Below are positions 1-4,165 of a stretch of 6,432 bases of DNA, in pieces. The notes under the pieces are model-generated. The model saw nothing but the letters and a program-made list of their open reading frames with translations. It was not told the origin of the DNA and did no database searches. How positions within the stretch are numbered: the first letter of the stretch is position 1; every line of letters starts with the position of its first letter. Made by a program: the position numbers and the translations under genes. Origin of the DNA: an uncultured Clostridia bacterium (lineage in GTDB: Bacteria > Bacillota > Clostridia > Oscillospirales > Oscillospiraceae); the NCBI GenBank assembly GCA_947176425.1, contig CAMWQV010000125.1:1-6432 (forward strand). The letters are read 5' to 3'.

Positions 1-45
1 ATTCTGCGTCGTTGGCCCTGCGCTGAGTTCCGGATATGTTTGCCC

Positions 46-78
46 CGGCAGGCGGCGCATTTTGTAAATTGTCTGCCG
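46..78 (+). ncRNA. Hairpin of a repeated tRNA-leader element, copy A
   Basis: A 6-bp stem (CGGCAG at 46-51 with CTGCCG at 73-78) carries a loop starting GCGGCG and containing TTTGTAA. The same hairpin, with one compensated base pair, recurs at 1623-1653 ahead of another CAT tRNA. Copy A lies 22 bases upstream of the tRNA at 101. Bases 1-45 show no gene and are probably the rest of this element, cut off by the window edge. The role is unknown. Confidence 0.5.
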
Positions 79-100
79 ATCTTTGTATCAGAAAATATAT

Positions 101-172
101 TGCGGGATAGATGAACGACATCTTGTCAGGCTCATACTCTGGAAATCGCAGGTTCAAATCCTGCTCCCGCAA
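101..172 (+). tRNA. tRNA with CAT anticodon, initiator-like, possibly decaying
   Basis: Cloverleaf by eye: acceptor TGCGGGA/TCCCGCA, anticodon stem TCAGG/TCTGG with loop CTCATAC (anticodon CAT), T stem GCAGG/CCTGC with loop TTCAAAT, discriminator A at 172. It is a close relative of the tRNA at 432. The D stem (GATG against TCTT) has one mismatch and two G:U pairs, and no CCA is encoded (CAC follows), so it may be an eroding copy. It keeps A11:U24 and a U1:A72 pair as in the sister copies. Whether it acts as initiator, elongator Met or Ile2 cannot be told from sequence alone. Confidence 0.75.
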
Positions 173-202
173 CACTGAGGTCTTTTCCAAAGGTACAAGT
201 CT

Positions 203-416
203 GATTCATTCAGGAAGCAGCTGCTGATAAGACTTTCGGGCGGCGCGACGCCAAGCGCTCAGAACTTATCATCCAAATGAATCGGTCAAAAAGTCATTCT
301 GGAGGACTTCCGAAAGATTCCTGAACGAATACGGCAAATCCCAGCCAATGTATTACGATACAAACTGGGTGCGAAAGAAAACGCAGGAGTGAATTGTAGT
401 AACGAAGTTTGCCGTA
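203..416 (+). ncRNA. Candidate structured RNA between two CAT tRNAs
   Basis: Two nested stem systems fill the gap between the tRNAs at 101 and 432. The first has GATTCATT 203-210 with AATGAATC 276-283, and inside it GATAAG 226-231 with CTTATC 265-270. The second has a 10-bp stem 330-339/407-416 (nine Watson-Crick pairs and one G:U), enclosing CCCAG 340-344/CTGGG 365-369, which in turn encloses TGTAT 349-353/ATACA 358-362 around a TACG loop. No reading frame here has a usable start codon. The family is not recognised, and the strand is assumed from the tRNAs. Confidence 0.45.
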
Positions 417-431
417 CTCCCAAAAATATAT

Positions 432-506
432 TGCGGGATAGAGAAGCGGCATCTCGCCAGACTCATATTCTGGAAATCGCAGGTTCGAGTCCTGCTCCCG
501 CAACCA
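432..506 (+). tRNA. tRNA with CAT anticodon, initiator-like, encoded CCA
   Basis: Complete cloverleaf: acceptor TGCGGGA/TCCCGCA, D stem GAGA/TCTC, anticodon stem CCAGA/TCTGG with loop CTCATAT (anticodon CAT), T stem GCAGG/CCTGC with loop TTCGAGT, discriminator A at 503 and genomic CCA at 504-506. The D stem has A11:U24, the purine-pyrimidine orientation known from initiator tRNAs, and the end pair is a weak U1:A72. The anticodon stem has A29:U41, G30:C40 and A31:U39 instead of three G:C pairs. It ends 35 bases before the methyltransferase start codon. Confidence 0.93.
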
Positions 507-541
507 CATTCATAATTCATAGGAAGGTTAACGGTATAGAA

Positions 542-1423
542 ATGCAGCACATTATTATGAATGGAGACACGCTGGAACTGATTAAGCAAATTGAACCTGA
601 ATCCATTGATCTGCTCGTTACATCTCCGCCATATTGGGCAAAGCGCGTGTATAATGGAGAGGGCGAAATAGGGTCAGAGGAAACTCCGGAGACATATATA
701 TCTCGTCTTGCGGATTTCTTTGATGAACTGAAACCCTACCTGAAACCAACGGCAAATGTTTTTATCAACCTGGGCGATACCTATTTCGGGTCTGGGGCCG
801 GTGCATGGAAAAAATACGTCGATGAGGACGGCAATACTACTCAGACTCAAAAGGATCGAAAAGAAAAATACTTTACAACCACTCCCCTGCAGCCCAAAAT
901 AAAGCAAAACGGGAAACTTTACCAAAACAAACAGCTTCTGCTGATCCCGTCTCGCTTCGCAATCGAGATGCAGGACCGAGGCTGGATTCTGCGGAATGAT
1001 ATCATCTGGCAAAAGCCAAACAGAATTCCCGCAAGTGTTACAGACAGACTTAATAACACCTACGAACACGTATTCCATTTTGTGCTGCACAGGAAGTATT
1101 TCTACAATCTCGACGCCATAAAGATACCCGGCACAAATGGGAAGCCGAAGAACCCCGGCGATGTATGGGCAATCAATACGCAGCCTCTCAGCGGACCTCA
1201 TACAGCTTCATTTCCGGAAAAGCTGATCGAGCAAATTGTGTTGTGCGGCAGCCCTGCCAATGGAATCGTATTTGATCCGTTCCTCGGAACAGGAACAACA
1301 TGGATCGTAAGCGAACGGCTTGGACGAAACTGTATCGGGTTTGAAATCAATAATGATTTCATTTCGTTCGCAAAAGAGCGGTATGAAAAATCTCAGCAAA
1401 TGAATTGCTCGAAAGTGTCGTAG
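542..1423 (+). CDS. Beta-class DNA methyltransferase, probably N4-cytosine
   Basis: Predicted protein of 293 residues that transfers a methyl group from S-adenosylmethionine to a base in a specific DNA site. The catalytic motif IV TSPPYW is at residues 27-32, near the N-terminus. The SAM-binding motif I DPFLGTGTT is at 245-253, near the C-terminus, preceded by a motif X-like HTASFPEKLIEQIV stretch. This IV-then-I order marks the beta class, and the middle (RNDIIWQKPN and following) is the usual target-recognition area. SPPY rather than DPPY favours N4-cytosine, but this is not certain. ATG 542 is chosen because AGGAAGG lies at 521-527, a rather long spacing of 14 bases; the open frame upstream runs through a tRNA and is not credible. 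ATG 557 is an alternative. No restriction endonuclease is adjacent, so it is likely an orphan, protective enzyme. The target site cannot be read from sequence. Confidence 0.93.
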   Translation: MQHIIMNGDTLELIKQIEPESIDLLVTSPPYWAKRVYNGEGEIGSEETPETYISRLADFFDELKPYLKPTANVFINLGDTYFGSGAGAWKKYVDEDGNTTQTQKDRKEKYFTTTPLQPKIKQNGKLYQNKQLLLIPSRFAIEMQDRGWILRNDIIWQKPNRIPASVTDRLNNTYEHVFHFVLHRKYFYNLDAIKIPGTNGKPKNPGDVWAINTQPLSGPHTASFPEKLIEQIVLCGSPANGIVFDPFLGTGTTWIVSERLGRNCIGFEINNDFISFAKERYEKSQQMNCSKVS

Positions 1424-1464
1424 AGTCAAAACATCCGTTATTTTCAGCAATAATTCATTGGGTT

Positions 1465-1652
1465 GATACTCTTTGATGTGCGTCGGACGGGACCTTTGAT
1501 GTCTCGAAGGACGCTTGCCGCCCGCGAGTATCGCAAAACCAAACCATCAAGCCGAAAGGCTGGGCTAATGACGCAGGACAACTGCGGGAGAAAAAACGGG
1601 TTTCCCAATCTCTATATCGCCCCGACAGGCGGCGTGTTTGTAATAGTCTGTC
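1465..1652 (+). ncRNA. Candidate structured RNA ahead of a CAT tRNA, with repeat hairpin copy B
   Basis: The gap between the methyltransferase and the tRNA at 1668 holds a three-tier nested hairpin: GATACTC 1465-1471/GAGTATC 1526-1532, GCGTC 1480-1484/GACGC 1510-1514, and GGGAC 1489-1493/GTCTC 1501-1505 with a 7-base loop. Next come AGCC 1550-1553/GGCT 1558-1561 on a GAAA tetraloop and CGCAG 1572-1576/CTGCG 1582-1586. The 3' hairpin GACAG 1624-1628/CTGTC 1648-1652 is the second copy of the one at 46-78. An open frame (TTG start at 1463) crosses the region but has no ribosome binding site and no recognisable protein. The family is not recognised. Confidence 0.5.
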
Positions 1653-1667
1653 ATCCTCCTGATATAT

Positions 1668-1742
1668 TGCAGGGCTGAGCAGTTGGCTGGCTCACCAGAC
1701 TCATGATCTGGACGGTCGCAGGTTCGAGTCCTGCCCCTGCAC
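1668..1742 (+). tRNA. tRNA with CAT anticodon, initiator-like
   Basis: Acceptor TGCAGGG/CCCTGCA, D stem GAGC/GCTC, anticodon stem CCAGA/TCTGG with loop CTCATGA (anticodon CAT), 6-base variable region, T stem GCAGG/CCTGC with loop TTCGAGT. It shares A11:U24 and U1:A72 with the copies at 432 and 2156. The base after the acceptor is C rather than A, and no CCA is encoded. The acceptor pair GCAGGG differs from its sisters on both strands, so pairing has been kept while the sequence diverged, which argues that the gene is under selection. Confidence 0.87.
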
Positions 1743-1752
1743 CTATTTTTAT

Positions 1753-1842
1753 GGGCAAGTATCCACGCGGACGAAGGAAGCGGTTCAAGAGAAGCCTGCT
1801 ATACGAGAAACATCGTTGGTTCAAATCCAACCTTGCCCTCCA
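1753..1842 (+). tRNA. tRNA-like gene with abnormal anticodon domain, encoded CCA
   Basis: Acceptor GGGCAAG 1753-1759 pairs perfectly with CTTGCCC 1832-1838, followed by T and a genomic CCA at 1840-1842. The T arm GTTGG/CCAAC with loop TTCAAAT is perfect. A 3-bp D stem TCC/GGA with an 11-base loop and a total of 87 bases before CCA resemble class II tRNAs (Leu, Ser, Tyr). The centre does not fold normally. A T-T-CAA-G-A string that would suit Leu(CAA) has no flanking 5-bp stem. The only good fold, from 1779 to 1800, is a longer bulged stem around the loop CAAGAGA, which lacks U33. No isotype is assigned; it may be a decayed tRNA-Leu or a tRNA mimic. Confidence 0.6.
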
Positions 1843-2147
1843 TAATTGACCGCTGGCGGAATGCCGGCGCAGCCCATTCCCTATCGCTGGCATGGCAGCA
1901 ATCTTACTCTGGAGAAGTCCGGAGTGAAACGCTGTGTACTGATCAGAAGGTTCCCTCACCTTCAAAATCCCTCCCTGAGCGCCCGACGCAGGGCTAAAAT
2001 CAGGCGGATCAGTACGGCATAACCGGTTTGGCGGAATCGGAGAAGACGGTCGCGAAGAATGCGCCTTCCATCCGTCTTTTGCCTGGAGCTGCGTTTTAGC
2101 AGATAGGGTACGGCGGCACGGCCAGCAAACCGTTGGCGGTCAATTAT
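1842..2147 (+). ncRNA. Candidate 306-nt structured RNA closed by a 12-bp stem
   Basis: A perfect 12-bp pairing, 1842-1853 with 2136-2147, encloses the whole space between the tRNA-like gene and the tRNA at 2156. Inside are an 8-bp stem 1862-1869/1885-1892 (one G:U); a 10-bp hairpin 1904-1913/1918-1927 with a GAAG loop; a 9-bp perfect stem GTACTGATC 1936-1944/GATCAGTAC 2007-2015, which contains GAAGGT 1946-1951/ACCTTC 1958-1963 and CCCTG 1973-1977/CAGGG 1989-1993; CGGTTT 2024-2029/AAACCG 2127-2132; a 9-bp stem 2041-2049/2072-2080; and CTGC 2089-2092/GCAG 2099-2102. These stems are mutually compatible. No convincing protein is encoded on either strand. It matches no RNA family I recognise; GOLLD and ROOL are tRNA-associated phage RNAs but are much larger. 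The strand is assumed from the flanking tRNAs. Confidence 0.65.
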
Positions 2148-2155
2148 TCTAATAT

Positions 2156-2228
2156 TGCGGGGTAGAGCAGCTGGCAGCTCGCCAGAATCATAGTCTGGAG
2201 GCCGCAGGTTCGAGTCCTGCCCCCGCAA
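2156..2228 (+). tRNA. tRNA with CAT anticodon, initiator-like
   Basis: Acceptor TGCGGGG/CCCCGCA, D stem GAGC/GCTC with an 8-base loop, anticodon stem CCAGA/TCTGG with loop ATCATAG (anticodon CAT), variable AGGCC, T stem GCAGG/CCTGC with loop TTCGAGT, discriminator A at 2228. It has the A11:U24 and U1:A72 features of its sisters. TCA follows instead of CCA, so CCA must be added after transcription. Flanking bases extend the acceptor pairing by two (AT before, AT after). It lies 28 bases before the next start codon and is the parent of the broken copy at 2780. Confidence 0.93.
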
Positions 2229-2256
2229 TCAAATTCGTTTTTGGAGGTAATGCCGT

Positions 2257-2802
2257 ATGGCACTGCGGAGAGGCAGTTTTCAAACGAATGGAAAAACATC
2301 TTTTTATGGTGTGCATCGCCATGTTCGGGCAAATCTGTCCCCTAATACGGGGCTGAAGGCCCCCATCAACGATTTGTGCGGCCCTCATATTGCCCTCAAC
2401 TGCACACCCTCTTCCGATTCCCCTGCTCAGCACAGTAAAGAAAAACAAAAAGGAAGCTTGGTTATTGACGCGGAGACTGTCATCGTGAACCTGCTGCGGG
2501 AGGATAAAAAATATTATGTGGATATCGACCGCATCGACCGGCTGCGCAGCTATATCAAGGAGCAGCTTATCCAGGGAATCTATTTCAACGAATACCAAAC
2601 GGTGGTTGTTGATGTCAACTTCGACGCAATTTCCCGTGTGGTGCAGTACCGGAGTGACATTTTTGATTTAGCAGGCGACCGCATTTACCTCAAGTGTGAG
2701 CTGGATCAGCTTCCTGATATACCCCATACAAACGACTGCCTGCGGAAAATGATCTGTGATTTTGCCGGACAAAAATCATCTGGCAGCTCGCCAGAATCAT
2801 AG
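2257..2802 (+). CDS. Hypothetical protein with tRNA-derived C-terminus
   Basis: A 181-residue frame starting at ATG 2257, eight bases after GGAGGT at 2243-2248, the best ribosome binding site in this part of the window. The family is not recognised. Residues 1-67 have an unusual, low-hydrophobicity composition. From about residue 68 the protein looks ordinary, with VIDAETVIVNLL, a DRIDRLRSYIKEQL helix-like stretch, and the strand-like segment QTVVVDVNFDAI. A TTG at 2458 with AAAGGA just before it is a possible internal start. The last residues, SGSSPES, and the TAG stop are encoded by a broken copy of the tRNA at 2156, so the original C-terminus has probably been replaced. No transmembrane segment is seen. 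Confidence 0.6.
   Translation: MALRRGSFQTNGKTSFYGVHRHVRANLSPNTGLKAPINDLCGPHIALNCTPSSDSPAQHSKEKQKGSLVIDAETVIVNLLREDKKYYVDIDRIDRLRSYIKEQLIQGIYFNEYQTVVVDVNFDAISRVVQYRSDIFDLAGDRIYLKCELDQLPDIPHTNDCLRKMICDFAGQKSSGSSPES
2458..2460 (+). promoter_or_regulatory. Possible alternative TTG start of the 2257 gene
   Basis: TTG in frame with ATG 2257, preceded by AAAGGA at 2449-2454. Protein-like composition begins here, while the sequence between 2257 and 2457 contains inverted repeats such as CCCC/GGGG near 2340 and TGTGC/GCACA near 2375-2406. If this is the true start, the product is 114 residues and the upstream 200 bases are leader. Confidence 0.25.
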
Positions 2803-2837
2803 TCTGAAAGCCGCCGGTCCAAGTCCTATCCTTGCAG
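2780..2837 (+). pseudogene. Broken tRNA(CAT) copy fused to the end of the preceding gene
   Basis: Bases 2780-2806 are identical over 27 positions to 2171-2197, the D-loop to anticodon-arm part of the tRNA at 2156, including the ATCATAG anticodon loop. The following variable, T-arm and 3' acceptor part still aligns but with many changes: the T stem is disrupted (CCGGTCCAAGTCCTATC) and the 3' end reads CTTGCA. The 5' acceptor and D stem are missing, replaced by coding sequence, so no functional tRNA can form. The TAG of the anticodon loop is the stop codon of the upstream protein gene. Confidence 0.85.
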
Positions 2838-2845
2838 ACAAATTC

Positions 2846-2948
2846 GCTCCTGTAGCTCAATCGGGAGAGCAGCCCGCAGAGCGGGTGAGCTAAATCACGC
2901 AGTATGCTGCGGAGATACTTGATACCGGTTCGAGTCCGGTCAGGAGCA
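2846..2948 (+). tRNA. 103-nt tRNA-like gene with expanded central region
   Basis: Acceptor GCTCCTG 2846-2852/CAGGAGC 2941-2947, D stem GCTC/GAGC with loop AATCGGGA, and T stem ACCGG/CCGGT with loop TTCGAGT are all perfect, with A at 2948. Between D and T arms lie 53 bases where a normal class I tRNA has about 23. Competing stems are visible: GCCCGC 2872-2877/GCGGGT 2881-2886, GTGA 2885-2888/TCAC 2895-2898, CGCAG 2898-2902/CTGCG 2907-2911, and a long-range CCGCAG 2874-2879/CTGCGG 2907-2912. None gives a standard 7-base anticodon loop with U33, so no isotype is assigned. It may hold an insertion or intron, be a tRNA mimic, or be a disrupted gene. No CCA is encoded. Confidence 0.6.
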
Positions 2949-2999
2949 TCATTTCATTGAACACCGACCTAAAATTTGTCTTTCGGACTCAAGGGAGTG

Positions 3000-3266
3000 A
3001 TGTTTTTGCTTCTCGGTATAATGATTGGCGCCGGATTTCTTTTCTGCATCGTATTGGCGACTCTTCCCGGCTGCCTCATGCACTGGAACTGGGTAAGAAA
3101 GCAGCAAAAACTGCAAGAACGCATCCGTTGCGGACAACGTATCGTAGATTCCGTGCGGACCAACGATGCTTACCAAAAGCCTTTGGACTTTGAGCATTTT
3201 GAAAATCTGTTGAGTGATCGCAGTATCAGCCTTCATGTGGATCTGCACGGATGCAGCGAATCGTAA
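3000..3266 (+). CDS. Small single-pass membrane protein
   Basis: An 88-residue frame from ATG 3000. AAGGGAG at 2991-2997 precedes it closely, and the context AAGGGAGTGATG resembles the complement of the 16S rRNA end, so this start is preferred over the in-frame TTG 2976, which has no binding site; GTG 2997 is also possible. Residues 2-22 form a hydrophobic segment (LLLGIMIGAGFLFCIVLATL), followed by PGC and a soluble, charged remainder of about 60 residues. An LPGC lipobox-like string is present, but the N-terminus lacks the positive charges of a signal peptide, so a plain membrane anchor is likelier. The family and function are not recognised. A competing frame (2957-3193) is less protein-like. 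Confidence 0.55.
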   Translation: MFLLLGIMIGAGFLFCIVLATLPGCLMHWNWVRKQQKLQERIRCGQRIVDSVRTNDAYQKPLDFEHFENLLSDRSISLHVDLHGCSES

Positions 3267-3270
3267 AAAT

Positions 3271-3346
3271 AGCCGTATAGTTCAACAGGCAGAACGTCCG
3301 GCTTTGACCCGGAAGGTTTCAGGTTCGAGTCCTGATACGGCTGCCA
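3271..3346 (+). tRNA. tRNA-Gln(TTG) with encoded CCA
   Basis: Perfect cloverleaf: acceptor AGCCGTA/TACGGCT, D stem GTTC/GAAC, anticodon stem TCCGG/CCGGA with loop CTTTGAC (anticodon TTG, U33 present), T stem TCAGG/CCTGA with loop TTCGAGT, discriminator G at 3343 and CCA at 3344-3346. The weak A1:U72 pair and G73 fit known glutamine tRNA features. It begins four bases after the stop codon of the membrane protein gene, suggesting a shared transcript. Confidence 0.95.
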
Positions 3347-3369
3347 GTTTTCGCTTAGGAGATGTAATT

Positions 3370-3537
3370 ATGACAAAGAAACGCATTCAAGTGTCCGGAA
3401 AACTCAAAAAGGGTATCTATCGCCCAGTATCGCAGCCTGCAGAACTGATTCGGGAAAGAAGTTCCTTTCAGCAGCAGCACAGCGTTGATATTCCGGTTAG
3501 TCAATACAACACTTCTTTTGAGAAGCTGCCGTTCTAA
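3370..3537 (+). CDS. Small basic hypothetical protein
   Basis: A 55-residue frame starting at ATG 3370, with TAGGAG at 3356-3361 and an 8-base spacing. The open frame continues upstream through the tRNA, but that part is not credible. The N-terminal third is strongly basic (TKKRIQVSGKLKKGIYR), and the remainder is polar and rich in Ser and Gln with no membrane segment. It sits 23 bases after tRNA-Gln and 92 bases before the DUF1653 gene, probably in one transcript. The family is not recognised; basic charge fits nucleic-acid binding, but nothing more supports that. Confidence 0.6.
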   Translation: MTKKRIQVSGKLKKGIYRPVSQPAELIRERSSFQQQHSVDIPVSQYNTSFEKLPF

Positions 3538-3629
3538 CCCCCGTTTTGTGGAAATCAGGCAGGTCCACCACAGGGCCTCCCGTAACAGCCGGATTCAATA
3601 ACACTAATTTGTAAAGGGAGAATCCAAAA

Positions 3630-3866
3630 ATGGAAAGAGAAGTGAACGTTCCTGGCGTATATAAGCATTTCAAGGGCAATCTGTACGCCGTAAAATCCGT
3701 TGCTGAACACACGGAAACTGGAGAAAAACTCGTCATCTATCAGGCACTGTACGGCGAACATAAGATGTATGCTAGGCCCTTGGATATGTTCTTGTCTGAA
3801 GTCGATCACGAAAAATATCCGGAAGCAACGCAAAAGCATAGATTTGAGTATGTCCGCAAGGACTGA
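3630..3866 (+). CDS. DUF1653 domain protein
   Basis: A 78-residue protein from ATG 3630, with AAAGGGAG at 3613-3620 and a 9-base spacing. Nearly the whole length matches the DUF1653 pattern from memory: PGVYKHFKGNLYAV at about residues 8-21, AEHTETGEKLVIYQALYGEH at about 25-44, and a RPLDMFLSEV segment near 49-58, ending in FEYV. Family members are small single-domain proteins, common in bacteria and in phages, of unknown molecular function. Length is normal and nothing is broken. It ends 300 bases before the convergent coiled-coil gene and is followed by terminator-like hairpins. Confidence 0.9.
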   Translation: MEREVNVPGVYKHFKGNLYAVKSVAEHTETGEKLVIYQALYGEHKMYARPLDMFLSEVDHEKYPEATQKHRFEYVRKD

Positions 3867-3905
3867 TATCATCTCTCCTGTTTGTGCCTGTGGCTCAATA
3901 AATAG

Positions 3906-3943
3906 AATGCGCCCCGCTAAAACGAGACGCATTTTATCTGTTT
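3906..3943 (+). terminator. Possible terminator after the DUF1653 gene
   Basis: AATGCG 3906-3911 pairs with CGCATT 3928-3933, with an internal loop, and is followed by a T-rich tract (TTTTATCTGTTT). It lies 40 bases after the stop codon. The stem is short and the tract imperfect, so efficiency is uncertain. On the minus strand the same stem also faces the end of the convergent genes. Confidence 0.45.
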
Positions 3944-3985
3944 GGGCGAGAAGACCCCATCCTTTAGGGTGGGGATGAATCGCCC
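3944..3985. repeat. Strong hairpin between convergent genes
   Basis: CCCCATCC 3955-3962 pairs with GGGTGGGG 3967-3974 across a TTTA loop (8 bp, one G:U), enclosed by GGGCGA 3944-3949/TCGCCC 3980-3985. It resembles hairpins seen at ends of IS200/IS605-type elements, but no transposase or TnpB is present. It may be a bidirectional terminator. A 13-base inverted copy of its left arm lies at 4117-4129. Confidence 0.55.
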
Positions 3986-4008
3986 TCCAACAGACGCAAA
4001 TGATTCTA

Positions 4009-4161
4009 TCAAAAAACAAAACCCCGCTGCTGCTGTGTAAAAGTAATCCCTCTGGGATAGAGCGCCGTGAATGCGCCTAACTCCTCCTTCGTTTCGTGCG
4101 TTGGAAGCTCCATCCAAAAGGATGGGGTCGAAGACCACAGGCGTTGGTTGGGGTAATTCAC
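4009..4161 (-). CDS. Possible coupled 50-residue protein
   Basis: Minus-strand frame starting at GTG 4161, four bases after the stop of the coiled-coil gene, with AGAGAGGA upstream at suitable spacing, as in translational coupling. The product is about 50 residues, aromatic-rich (LWSSTPSFWMELP, then GAFTALYPRGITFTQQQRGFVF) and more protein-like than neighbouring frames. The family is not recognised. Part of the frame coincides with an inverted repeat (4110-4129), so this DNA may instead be a structured RNA or spacer. Confidence is low because the start is GTG and the length is short. Confidence 0.38.
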   Translation of the reverse strand: MNYPNQRLWSSTPSFWMELPTHETKEELGAFTALYPRGITFTQQQRGFVF

Positions 4162-4165
4162 TGGA

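Noticed and set aside
231..392. Protein-like frame ending at TGA 390-392 (SVKKSFWRTSERFLNEYGKSQPMYYDTNWVRKKTQE in two parts) as a gene remnant
   Set aside because: There is no usable start codon before residue 38, another frame over the same bases also looks protein-like, and the region has strong nested inverted repeats. I kept the RNA reading but note the doubt.
389..541. N-terminal extension of the methyltransferase frame from 389
   Set aside because: It reads straight through the tRNA at 432-506 and gives the tRNA-type string IAGSSPAPAT; the family N-terminus fits the ATG at 542.
1538..1585. Resemblance to a c-di-GMP riboswitch (AAACCATC, GAAA tetraloop, GACGCAGG)
   Set aside because: Only isolated words match; the second GC-rich helix and the receptor arrangement of that family are not present, and no target gene follows.
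1463..1678. Plus-strand frame of 71 codons between methyltransferase and tRNA
   Set aside because: TTG start without a ribosome binding site, runs into the tRNA at 1668, and covers a strongly self-pairing region.
294..2598. Minus-strand frames with strings such as RxQDSNLRxPDYDSGELPAAL and GAGLEPA near 294-589, 1651-1965 and 1962-2598
   Set aside because: These are the well-known false translations of the antisense strand of tRNA genes; each lies exactly over a tRNA in this window.
2846..2948. Assignment of the 103-nt tRNA as tRNA-Ser(AGA)
   Set aside because: The triplet AGA falls in a possible 7-base loop, but U33 is missing, the stem has four pairs at most, and the remaining 36-base variable region is too long for a serine tRNA.
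3944..4135. IS200/IS605 insertion element
   Set aside because: A CCCCATCC-TTTA-GGGTGGGG type hairpin is reminiscent of such ends, but there is no TnpA or TnpB frame and the two related hairpins are inverted rather than in the same direction.
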